From Bacteroidota bacterium (GTDB lineage Bacteria; Bacteroidota; Bacteroidia; Chitinophagales; Chitinophagaceae), in the NCBI GenBank assembly GCA_026391115.1, contig JAPLER010000191.1, positions 1-7,642 on the forward strand: 7,642 nt of DNA, written 5' to 3'. The position numbers and the translations under genes are program-made. Below are positions 1 through 5,349 of the stretch, one piece after another (position 1 is the first letter of the stretch; each line of letters begins with the position of its first letter). A model generated the notes under the pieces. It did not search any database and was not told the origin of the DNA. It was given only the letters and a program-made list of their open reading frames with translations.

Positions 1-25
1 AAAAGCAGTTATTAAATAACTGCTT
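1..25 (-). terminator. Rho-independent terminator of kdsA
   Basis: A perfect 10-bp stem (3-12 paired with 16-25) with a 3-base loop is followed on the minus strand by a run of at least four T, cut by the window edge. The proximal arm overlaps the kdsA stop codon (24-26), so the hairpin begins inside the end of the gene. The stem is AT-rich with a central GC part. It probably ends the clpX-kdsA transcript. The T-run cannot be measured because the window stops here. Confidence 0.75.
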
Positions 26-836
26 ATCTTATTTTAATACATTGTTCTAATAGGTTTTCTAACAAATCAAGTTGCAACATATTGGCTCCATCGCTCAAAG
101 CTTTTGATGGATTAGGGTGCGTTTCTATAAACAGTCCTTCTGCACCAACAGCAATAGCAGCTTTGGCTATAGTGCTTATCAATTGTGGGTTTCCTCCAGT
201 TATACCACTTGTTTGATTGGGTTGTTGTAAACTATGTGTAACATCCATCACCACAGGGCAATTATGTTCTTGCATCCAAGGAATATTTCTGTAGTCAACT
301 ACTAAATCTTGATAGCCAAATGTTGTTCCTCTTTCGCAAAGCATTACTTTGTCATTGCCTGCATTTTTAATTTTATCAGCAGCAAATTTCATAGCTGGGC
401 CACTTAAAAATTGTCCTTTTTTAACATTGATAATTTTGCCTGTTTCTGCAGCCGCAATCAACAAATCTGTTTGTCTGCACAAGAAAGCAGGAATCTGTAA
501 AACATCTACAAAACCAGCAGCAACAGCACATTCAGCAGCACTATGCACGTCTGTAACAATTGGTAAATTAAACTTCTCTCCTATTTTTTTTAAAATATCC
601 AAACCAATTTCATCGCCTAATCCCGTAAACGATGTGGCACTTGTTCTATTAGCTTTTCTATAGCTAGCTTTGAATATATAAGGGATTTCTAAACGCTTAC
701 AAATGCTTGAAACTTTATCTGCAATTTCCATTACAACCTCCTCTCCTTCTACTACACAAGGACCAGCTATTAAAAAAAAGTTATCAGGATTGTAAGATTG
801 ATTTTTAAAAAGTTCTTTTAAATATTGAGGGAACAT
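24..836 (-). CDS. kdsA: 3-deoxy-8-phosphooctulonate synthase (KDO-8-phosphate synthase)
   Basis: This cytoplasmic enzyme condenses phosphoenolpyruvate with arabinose-5-phosphate to KDO-8-phosphate, the precursor of the KDO sugar of the LPS inner core. The 270-residue product has the normal family length and is one DAHP-synthase-like TIM barrel. Visible signatures are AGPCVVEG (24-31), FKASYRKANRTS (55-66), IPAFLCRQTDLL (115-126), NVKKGQF (137-143), CERGTTFGY (167-175), DVTHSLQQP (198-206) and FIETHPNP (236-243). The position that is Asn in E. coli KdsA is Cys27 here. With His201, Glu238 and Asp249 it completes the four ligands known from the Aquifex enzyme, so this should be the metal-dependent class. 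The start at 836 gives the expected N-terminus; the leader before it is A-rich on the coding strand and has no Shine-Dalgarno site. The gene lies 92 bp downstream of clpX with no terminator between them, so readthrough from clpX is plausible. Confidence 0.97.
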   Translation of the reverse strand: MFPQYLKELFKNQSYNPDNFFLIAGPCVVEGEEVVMEIADKVSSICKRLEIPYIFKASYRKANRTSATSFTGLGDEIGLDILKKIGEKFNLPIVTDVHSAAECAVAAGFVDVLQIPAFLCRQTDLLIAAAETGKIINVKKGQFLSGPAMKFAADKIKNAGNDKVMLCERGTTFGYQDLVVDYRNIPWMQEHNCPVVMDVTHSLQQPNQTSGITGGNPQLISTIAKAAIAVGAEGLFIETHPNPSKALSDGANMLQLDLLENLLEQCIKIR

Positions 837-844
837 TTTTTTTA

Positions 845-910
845 GTTAATAGTTAAAAAATTAATAGTTAAAAGTAGACGCTAAGAGTAATACAATTATT
901 AACTTTTAAC
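845..910. repeat. Short TTAATAGTTAAAA repeats in the clpX-kdsA gap
   Basis: The 92-bp spacer between clpX and kdsA holds a 13-base word, TTAATAGTTAAAA, twice in tandem (846-858 and 861-873, period 15). GTTAAAAGT (867-875) is also matched by a perfect inverted copy (902-910), which would make a 9-bp stem with a 26-base loop. A further related word (TTTTAAC) follows at 918-924. The composition is low complexity. It could be a decayed small intergenic repeat, a weak hairpin, or simply AT-rich filler; no terminator T-run follows the stem. Confidence 0.5.
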
Positions 911-928
911 GCTACACTTTTAACTGAA

Positions 929-2188
929 CTAAGCCACTTTCAGCATACTCAATTTGCTCTTATCAAACATACTTTTAGCATATTCAACAGTTACGGTAAA
1001 GCTAGTTTCTTTTGCACTTGGCAATTCAAACATAGCATCGTTTAATATTGTTTCAAGAATACTTCTTAAGCCTCTTGCACCCAATTTATATTCCAATGCT
1101 TTTTCTACTACAAAATCCAACACAGCGTCTTCAATATGCAATTGAATATCTTCTATATCAAACAACTTGGTAAACTGTTTTACCAAACAATTTTTGGGTT
1201 GAGTTAAAATACATTTAAGCGTTGCTTCATCCAATGGATTTAAGTAGGTAATAATTGGCAAACGCCCCAATAACTCTGGTATTAAACCAAATGTTTTAAT
1301 GTCTTGTGCATTTACAAACTGCAATAGATTTTCTCTTTGATAATTCTGTAACTCTTTGTTTACATTAAAGCCAATAGCATTGGTATTTATTCTACGTGCG
1401 ATTACCTGATTAATACCATCAAAAGCACCACCACATATAAATAAAATATTACTGGTGTTCACTTGTATCATTTTTTGGTCAGGATGTTTTCTTCCACCCT
1501 GTGGTGGCACCAAAACATCTGTTCCTTCAAGCATTTTAAGTAAGCCCTGTTGCACGCCCTCGCCACTTACATCTCTTGTTATGGAAGGATTATCAGCACG
1601 TCGTGCAATCTTATCAATTTCGTCAATAAATACAATACCGTGTTGTGCAGCTTCTACATCGTAATTGCAATTTTGTAACAAGCGTGTTAGCATACTTTCC
1701 ACATCTTCGCCCACATAACCTGCTTCTGTAAACACAGTGGCATCTACAATACAAAAAGGAACATTCAACATTTTAGCAATAGTTTTTGCCAATAATGTTT
1801 TGCCAGTTCCTGTTTCGCCAACCATAATGATATTACTTTTTTCAATCTCAATATCATCATCGTTTAACTTAGGTTTTTGTGTAATTCTTTTGTAATGATT
1901 ATATACCGCAACTGCTAGTATTTTCTTTGCATCATCTTGTCCAATAATATAATCATCCAAGAATTTTTTAATCTCTATCGGTTTTCTTACAGATAATTTT
2001 TTATTAGATGCCGCCTTATTTTTTGAAGGCATTGCTTCGCCTAGCATTGTCATTTCTTGTTCTACAATATCTCTTGCACTTTCTATGCAGTTTTCGCAAA
2101 TGTGGCTTTCTTGCCCAGCAATCAGTATCTTCACTTCTTCTCTAGCTCGCCCACAAAACGAACAGTGTAATGTATTTTTCTTAGCCAT
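929..2188 (-). CDS. clpX: ATP-dependent Clp protease ATP-binding subunit ClpX
   Basis: ClpX is a hexameric AAA+ unfoldase that recognises tagged proteins, threads them through its pore and feeds them to ClpP in the cytoplasm. The 419-residue product matches the family length. The N-terminal zinc-binding domain carries Cys9, Cys12, Cys31 and Cys34. The AAA+ module shows Walker A GETGTGKT (124-131), pore loop GYVG (157-160), Walker B IVFIDEID (185-192), the RDVSGEG segment (205-211), the RKH loop (233-235), the arginine finger in IPELLGRLP (Arg309) and sensor 2 in GARGLRS (370-376). The ClpP-docking IGF tripeptide is intact at 272-274, so it should work with a ClpP encoded elsewhere. The start at 2188 directly precedes the zinc finger. 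The gap to the upstream VWA gene is 72 bp and has its own -7-like element. No clpP gene is adjacent, although many Bacteroidota have tig-clpP-clpX. Confidence 0.98.
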   Translation of the reverse strand: MAKKNTLHCSFCGRAREEVKILIAGQESHICENCIESARDIVEQEMTMLGEAMPSKNKAASNKKLSVRKPIEIKKFLDDYIIGQDDAKKILAVAVYNHYKRITQKPKLNDDDIEIEKSNIIMVGETGTGKTLLAKTIAKMLNVPFCIVDATVFTEAGYVGEDVESMLTRLLQNCNYDVEAAQHGIVFIDEIDKIARRADNPSITRDVSGEGVQQGLLKMLEGTDVLVPPQGGRKHPDQKMIQVNTSNILFICGGAFDGINQVIARRINTNAIGFNVNKELQNYQRENLLQFVNAQDIKTFGLIPELLGRLPIITYLNPLDEATLKCILTQPKNCLVKQFTKLFDIEDIQLHIEDAVLDFVVEKALEYKLGARGLRSILETILNDAMFELPSAKETSFTVTVEYAKSMFDKSKLSMLKVA

Positions 2189-2205
2189 AATTATAAATCA
2201 ATGGG

Positions 2206-2213
2206 CAAAAATA
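2206..2213 (-). promoter_or_regulatory. Candidate -7 element for clpX
   Basis: On the minus strand this reads TATTTTTG, an exact match to the Bacteroidota -7 consensus TAnnTTTG, ending 17 bases before the clpX start. That predicts a very short leader. A clear -33 TTG is missing; only TTTC lies at roughly the right distance. It suggests clpX can be transcribed apart from the VWA gene. The motif is short and the region is AT-rich, so chance occurrence is possible. Confidence 0.4.
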
Positions 2214-2227
2214 CTGATTAGAAAAGA

Positions 2228-2245
2228 GATAAAAGAAATTTTATC
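2228..2245 (-). terminator. Weak AT-rich hairpin between the VWA gene and clpX
   Basis: GATAAAA (2228-2234) and TTTTATC (2239-2245) form a perfect 7-bp stem with a 4-base loop, 15 bases past the VWA stop codon. On the minus strand it is followed by a T/C-rich stretch instead of a clean T-run. It may be a weak terminator or an mRNA-end stabiliser. The stem has only one GC pair, so its strength is doubtful. Confidence 0.3.
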
Positions 2246-2260
2246 GTTCTAAATGCATTC

Positions 2261-3406
2261 TTACTGTACTGTCATTTTAAATTTTTGTACCTGCGTTTTA
2301 ATAATTTTCTCAATCTCTGTTTCTAAAGTTTGAGTATTGGCTGCGTTCTTAATCGTATTTTTTACTATGTATTCATCGCGTTGTTTATTCAGTTCTACAA
2401 TTTTTTGCTGAATAGCAGCTCTTTCTTTTTGCTTGTCATCAATTATTTTTTCTATCTCGGCAGTCGTTTTATTTTTCAAAGAATCTGGCAATTGTTTTTT
2501 GTCAATTTTTTTTACAAATTCTTTATCATCGCTTTTAGCATCTACTAAATCCCATGTAGAATTTTTATACACTTTTGCATTTGCTTTTGATTTTATTCTC
2601 TTAATACCAGCGGCTTTACTGTTACTCACATTCAATTCATCTTGTCTAGCCACATTCGAATAATTATAACTTGCATTTGCTCCATAAGCTACAAAAGTTC
2701 CATTTAATTTAAAGTTGTAACTGTAAATAGCACTATCATAAGGAGTTGGTATATCTTCTGTTTTTGCATTTGCATCAATATTGGTAAAAGTACCAGTGCC
2801 ACATTCACTTTGCAGGTTCCAATGCTCGGCAATGCCTGTTTGTTTATCACCACAATAAATGGTATTTACAATTACACCTTTTTGTTTTGCCAAATTACAA
2901 GCAGTTATATAGTGCAATTTGCCTTGCAAAAAATCTTCGTTACCAGCAATAAAAACTACTTTATAATTATCTGCACCTTCATCCCACTTTAACTGTTGCA
3001 GCGATGTGTAAATTACCTGACCACAATATTCATCTCCACCATTGGTGTGCAAGCTAAAAAGGTTTTGGCTCAAGCTATCCAAACTAGTTGTAAAATCATT
3101 AATACGTTTTACATAACCATCTTTTACGCTGTTGCTGCTTCTGCCATATTCATACAAGGCAATTTCAATTTGTGGCGTAGCACTATTGCTACACTGCACT
3201 TTACCTAGTGTGTTTACCATATTCCACAACTGGGCTTTGGCTTGATCAATTAAGCCATCCATACTGCTGCTTACATCCAGTAAAATGGCTACCTGAATTT
3301 TTTGTTGGGCAATTTTGGGTGTAGTTATTTTTGTTTTATCTGCTTTAAAACCAGCCAAAACAATTAATAAACTACAGGCAATTAGGGGTTTTGATATCTT
3401 TTGCAT
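2261..3406 (-). CDS. Exported VWA-domain protein with C-terminal coiled coil
   Basis: The 381-residue protein has an N-terminal signal peptide: a Lys-containing start, a hydrophobic stretch at about 8-20, and likely cleavage near FKA (20-22). It should act in the periplasm or at the cell surface. A von Willebrand factor A domain spans about 38-215. It opens with the MIDAS signature DVSSS (44-48) after a beta strand, and Thr121 in HTNGGDE is a plausible third ligand. The strand that normally ends in TDG reads FIAGNEDF (152-159), so the usual Asp is Gly155. A similar IAGNEPF form is known to me from a family of bacterial VWA proteins, so this looks like a subfamily trait. Five cysteines (72, 128, 170, 185, 202) fall in the domain and could pair after export. 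The C-terminus (about 311-375) is Lys/Glu-rich with heptad spacing and probably a coiled coil. The substrate or partner is unknown. It may be cotranscribed with clpX. Confidence 0.85.
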   Translation of the reverse strand: MQKISKPLIACSLLIVLAGFKADKTKITTPKIAQQKIQVAILLDVSSSMDGLIDQAKAQLWNMVNTLGKVQCSNSATPQIEIALYEYGRSSNSVKDGYVKRINDFTTSLDSLSQNLFSLHTNGGDEYCGQVIYTSLQQLKWDEGADNYKVVFIAGNEDFLQGKLHYITACNLAKQKGVIVNTIYCGDKQTGIAEHWNLQSECGTGTFTNIDANAKTEDIPTPYDSAIYSYNFKLNGTFVAYGANASYNYSNVARQDELNVSNSKAAGIKRIKSKANAKVYKNSTWDLVDAKSDDKEFVKKIDKKQLPDSLKNKTTAEIEKIIDDKQKERAAIQQKIVELNKQRDEYIVKNTIKNAANTQTLETEIEKIIKTQVQKFKMTVQ

Positions 3407-3418
3407 AAATGTATTTTG

Positions 3419-3449
3419 GTGTAAGATGCACCATTACACTTTATTACAC
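3419..3449 (-). promoter_or_regulatory. Operator-like repeats upstream of the VWA gene
   Basis: On the plus strand ATTACAC occurs at 3433-3439 and again at 3443-3449, one helical turn apart. An inverted GTGTAA at 3419-3424 can pair with TTACAC at 3434-3439 (6-bp stem, 9-base loop). The cluster lies 13-43 bases upstream of the VWA start codon, where a regulator would act, or it could form a leader hairpin. No convincing full -33/-7 promoter was found here; the closest -7 match (TACATTTA) abuts the start codon. Confidence 0.3.
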
Positions 3450-3521
3450 AAGCTCCAACCACTATTTAACAAAACTTTTAGAAATAGGTTAGAGAAAGAC
3501 GATGTTGTGTAGTATTTACAA

Positions 3522-3553
3522 GCCTGATTTATTTTATTTTTTACACAGTTCGT
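3522..3553. repeat. Direct repeat, left copy (32 bp)
   Basis: The sequence starts GCCTGATTTA, has an A/T tract, and ends ACACAGTTCGT. A second copy in the same orientation lies at 4425-4454. The 10-base left end and the 11-base right end are identical in the two copies; only the T-tract differs, having 11 bases with one A here and 9 T there. Similarity stops sharply on both sides. Together the copies bracket the lipoprotein gene and its promoter. Confidence 0.85.
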
Positions 3554-3570
3554 GTTGGTGGCAGCCCAAT
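3554..3570. repeat. Inverted repeat, left arm, beside the lipoprotein stop codon
   Basis: GTTGGTGGCAGCCCAAT begins directly after the left direct repeat and ends 3 bases from the stop codon of the lipoprotein gene. Its reverse complement matches 4274-4290 at 14 of 17 positions, with the core GGTTGGTGGCA-type block nearly perfect. If transcribed with the gene, the two arms could pair across the whole reading frame. Confidence 0.7.
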
Positions 3571-3573
3571 TGT

Positions 3574-4257
3574 CTATTTGCTTTTAGTTCGTCCATAGTA
3601 AAAGTTTAAGTCTTTGCACAAGTCCACAATTGCTTTTTTACCTGTTTTAGTGAATCCTGAAATTGCATATTCATTTTCTTTCCCTTTGTTAACTTTCAAA
3701 TGTGTCTCAGCAGGAATTGTTATGTCTGAAATTAAATAGTTACAGTCCAAACAAATATTTATTGCATATTTGAACTTGTTGTCTTTAAAAAATAAAAGTC
3801 CCAAATGAGGAATAAAACAAGCTGCTGTTCCTTCTCCATAAGTTGAATTACTTGATAAAGCAGAAAGGATTTTGTCTGCCTGTTTCTGCGTCAATGCTTT
3901 TTGATTTAAAATTACAGGAACAAATTTCAAGTTTCTGTCCAATACACTTGGATATGGTTCTTCTCTTCCTTCAAAGTCGTAGGCAATTATTTTGTCATAA
4001 CTTAATGTGTCAAAAGGAGAATTTAAATTTGTGTTTGGAGTAATTGTTTGAGCGGTCAATACATAATTTTTTAATTCTTGTTCTTTTAAAAATATGGAAT
4101 TATTACTTTTTAAACTGTCTAACTGCTCCGTTGATTTTTCAGCAACTACTTTGTTGTCTTTTGGATTGTCTGAACAAGACAAAATGAAAATAAAAGGTAA
4201 TAAAAAAATGTAGTTTCTTGTCAATCTATACTTGTCAATATTTTTATTAATTTTCAT
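3574..4257 (-). CDS. Putative lipoprotein of unknown function
   Basis: I do not recognise this 227-residue protein. Its N-terminus is a lipoprotein signal: basic residues (2-14), a hydrophobic core (about 17-26) and a lipobox ILSC with Cys28 as the lipidated residue. The following SDNPKDNK stretch is acidic/polar. After a linker rich in Lys, Glu and Ser (about 31-55), the rest looks like a single globular domain with FDTLSYDKIIAYDFEG (82-97) and a Cys-bearing strand pair, FIPHLGLLFF then YAINICLDCNY. Two cysteines three residues apart (CLDC) follow the central strands. It should sit on the outer membrane, probably facing the periplasm. The gene is alone between the Lrp and VWA genes and lies inside a unit framed by direct repeats, with its own upstream promoter, which suggests acquisition as a unit. 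The start at 4257 is the only one giving a complete signal sequence. No toxin, enzyme or immunity motif was seen. Confidence 0.8.
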   Translation of the reverse strand: MKINKNIDKYRLTRNYIFLLPFIFILSCSDNPKDNKVVAEKSTEQLDSLKSNNSIFLKEQELKNYVLTAQTITPNTNLNSPFDTLSYDKIIAYDFEGREEPYPSVLDRNLKFVPVILNQKALTQKQADKILSALSSNSTYGEGTAACFIPHLGLLFFKDNKFKYAINICLDCNYLISDITIPAETHLKVNKGKENEYAISGFTKTGKKAIVDLCKDLNFYYGRTKSK

Positions 4258-4273
4258 TGTTTGGAAGTTTCTC

Positions 4274-4290
4274 TATGGGTTGCCACCAAC
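4274..4290. repeat. Inverted repeat, right arm, upstream of the lipoprotein start
   Basis: TATGGGTTGCCACCAAC lies 16 bases upstream of the lipoprotein start codon and is an inverted copy (14 of 17) of 3554-3570. The invariant part is GGG-TGCCACCAAC with one internal mismatch. It falls in the presumed 5' leader of the mRNA and close enough to the start to affect ribosome access if paired. Confidence 0.7.
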
Positions 4291-4308
4291 TAAAAACACT
4301 TGTCTTTA

Positions 4309-4370
4309 TTGGTTATTTAGCATTTCCATCAGCCCATAACCCAAGCCCAATGATTGCAATACTGCTGATG
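4309..4370 (-). promoter_or_regulatory. Structured 5' leader of the lipoprotein mRNA
   Basis: In the leader between the predicted promoter and the start codon, CATCAGC (4327-4333) is complementary to GCTGATG (4364-4370), 7 bp with a 30-base loop. A second pairing, GGTTAT (4311-4316) with ATAACC (4336-4341), 6 bp, uses bases inside that loop. The two therefore cannot form as simple nested hairpins: they are alternatives or a pseudoknot. No known riboswitch class is recognised. Confidence 0.3.
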
Positions 4371-4384
4371 TTTTATTCATAAGC

Positions 4385-4416
4385 CAAATGTAAACAACTA
4401 CCAATCAATTTCTCAA
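4385..4416 (-). promoter_or_regulatory. Bacteroidota-type promoter for the lipoprotein gene
   Basis: On the minus strand a T-run ending in TTG (4414-4416) is followed after 21 bases by TACATTTG (4385-4392), an exact TAnnTTTG -7 element. The spacing fits the range described for Bacteroidota promoters. Transcription would begin near 4380 and give a leader of roughly 120 bases before the start at 4257. The promoter lies between the right direct repeat and the gene, so the framed unit carries its own promoter. Confidence 0.55.
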
Positions 4417-4424
4417 AAAATATT

Positions 4425-4454
4425 GCCTGATTTATTTTTTTTTACACAGTTCGT
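4425..4454. repeat. Direct repeat, right copy (30 bp)
   Basis: This is the second copy of the element at 3522-3553, in the same orientation and 903 bp away start to start. It begins GCCTGATTTA and ends ACACAGTTCGT, with a 9-T tract between. Flanking bases on either side are unrelated to those of the left copy. It lies immediately upstream of the lipoprotein promoter. Confidence 0.85.
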
Positions 4455-4715
4455 TCTGACTTGCAATAGCTTTATTTTTTGTCAAAAATCATTTATTTAC
4501 TGCTGCTATCATTCGTTTTGCAACACAAACTTATTATTTGTTTAATTTAATTCCCAATTACAGTGAAAATATATAACAAGTTTTATTAAGTTAATGAACC
4601 TCTTGATTAAATCAATGAACCTGTCTAATAGATCAATAACAAGTAACCTCATTTAAGTTTAATTATAAAGTAGGCTGTTGTAATGGATCTGTTTTGGTAT
4701 TTAAAGCTATAAAAT
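4455..4715. other. AT-rich non-coding gap between the framed unit and the Lrp gene terminator
   Basis: No reading frame of convincing length or content is present on either strand. Apart from the 21-bp degenerate repeats (4570-4653), the stretch has T-rich tracts (about 4471-4480) and no recognisable RNA gene. It may be the remains of an older insertion, since it lies directly outside the right direct repeat. Confidence 0.5.
4570..4653. repeat. Four degenerate 21-bp tandem repeats
   Basis: Four consecutive 21-bp blocks start at 4570, 4591, 4612 and 4633. Blocks 2 and 3 agree at 15 of 21 positions and share AATGAACCT (4593-4601 and 4614-4622). Blocks 1 and 4 share ATAACAAG (4573-4580 and 4636-4643), exactly 63 bases apart. 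A 13-bp perfect palindrome, TTGATT-A-AATCAA, spans 4603-4615. A 21-bp period is two helical turns, so the words all face one side of the DNA, as binding-site arrays often do. Decayed repeats with no function are equally possible. Confidence 0.45.
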
Positions 4716-4749
4716 AAAAAAACCTCGAGAGCAAGCTTCGAGTGTTTTT
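4716..4749 (-). terminator. Terminator of the Lrp/AsnC-family gene, possibly bidirectional
   Basis: CTCGA (4724-4728) pairs with TCGAG (4738-4742). The stem continues inward with two more pairs after a bulged G to a CAAG loop, and outward with AAC/GTT after a bulged T. On the minus strand a run of seven T (4716-4722) follows, as expected for a gene ending at 4780. The plus strand also has five T (4745-4749), so it may work both ways. Confidence 0.75.
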
Positions 4750-4779
4750 ACTTTACTCACAATTATTTATCGCAACACC

Positions 4780-5235
4780 CTACACCAAAATATGGCTTTC
4801 TTTAACCACTCCCATTACAAATACACTTTGTATATGTCCCACATTTTCGGCCTGGCTTAATTTATTGACGTGAAAGTCGTAGTAGGAGTCCATATTTTCG
4901 GCAACAATCTTTAGCATAAAATCAAATTCGCCACTTATGCTGTAGCACTCCAATACTTCGCCAAGTGCCAAAATGGTTTGTATAAACTTGGTACCTGCGG
5001 TTTTATTATGTTCTTTAAGCGATACATAACAAATAACCATTAAAGATTTGTTCACCTTGCTTTTGTCTATTAGTGCAGCATATTGTTTAATTACACCGTT
5101 TTGCTCCATTCTTTTTATACGCTCAAATACAGGTGTTGTGCTTAGGTTTACCTGCTTGCTTATTTCTTGTGTGGTAGAGCGTGCATTTTGCTGTAGCACT
5201 CGCAGTATGGCTAGGTCTTTGGCATCAAGTGTCAT
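4780..5235 (-). CDS. Lrp/AsnC-family transcriptional regulator
   Basis: The 151-residue protein is a normal-length member of the Lrp/AsnC (feast/famine) family: cytoplasmic DNA-binding proteins that assemble as dimers to octamers and often sense amino acids. Residues 1-60 are the winged helix-turn-helix: LDAKDLAILRVLQQNAR (3-19), the turn region QEISKQVNLS (23-32), and a recognition helix STTPVFERIKRME (32-44) followed by GVIKQYAALID. Residues about 65-140 are the ligand-binding RAM domain, with strand VICYVSL and the family hallmark SGEFDFMLKIV (100-110). It cannot be assigned to a named regulator such as Lrp or AsnC from this sequence. The start at 5235 gives the canonical TLDAKD N-terminus. 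It lies alone between two terminators, so it is probably monocistronic; such regulators commonly control themselves. No target gene is evident beside it. Confidence 0.95.
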   Translation of the reverse strand: MTLDAKDLAILRVLQQNARSTTQEISKQVNLSTTPVFERIKRMEQNGVIKQYAALIDKSKVNKSLMVICYVSLKEHNKTAGTKFIQTILALGEVLECYSISGEFDFMLKIVAENMDSYYDFHVNKLSQAENVGHIQSVFVMGVVKESHILV

Positions 5236-5258
5236 ATCAATAATTTATAAAAGGATTT

Positions 5259-5266
5259 CAAATGTA
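5259..5266 (-). promoter_or_regulatory. Candidate -7 element for the Lrp/AsnC-family gene
   Basis: On the minus strand this reads TACATTTG, an exact TAnnTTTG match 23 bases upstream of the start at 5235. No TTG was found at the expected -33 position. It lies between the PKD-gene terminator (5291-5329) and the start codon, the only place for a promoter if the gene is monocistronic. Confidence 0.5.
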
Positions 5267-5290
5267 AACAGATAATGGTTAATAGTTGCT

Positions 5291-5329
5291 ATAAAAAAAC
5301 TGCCACAATGCTATTGCATTGTGGCAGTT
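5291..5329 (-). terminator. Strong Rho-independent terminator of the PKD-repeat gene
   Basis: A perfect 14-bp stem (5298-5311 with 5316-5329) and a 4-base loop are followed on the minus strand by an uninterrupted T-run, 5293-5299, partly shared with the stem base. It begins about 20 bases after the stop codon of the PKD-repeat gene. There is no T-run on the plus strand, so it acts in the minus direction. It separates this gene from the Lrp-family gene. Confidence 0.92.
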
Positions 5330-5349
5330 GTAAAAAACTATTTAACCAA

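Noticed and set aside
349..663. 104-codon plus-strand frame inside kdsA
   Set aside because: It is antisense to a well-conserved gene, has no recognisable domain and no promoter; it is a shadow.
2330..3208. Several plus-strand frames with hydrophobic products opposite the VWA gene
   Set aside because: The hydrophobicity comes from the complement of Lys/Asn-rich codons; there is no coding signal.
3374..3385. Lipobox LIAC at residues 8-11 of the VWA protein
   Set aside because: It is too close to the N-terminus, with the hydrophobic core after it; an ordinary signal peptide fits better.
3522..4454. Integron attC sites at the cassette-like boundaries
   Set aside because: No GTTRRRY/RYYYAAC core pair was found at the right places, and no integrase is in view.
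4570..4653. CRISPR array
   Set aside because: Units are contiguous and degenerate, without unique spacers of constant length, and no cas gene is present.
5048..5275. Plus-strand frame over the Lrp/AsnC-family gene start
   Set aside because: Antisense shadow with a Cys/Ser-rich, low-information product.
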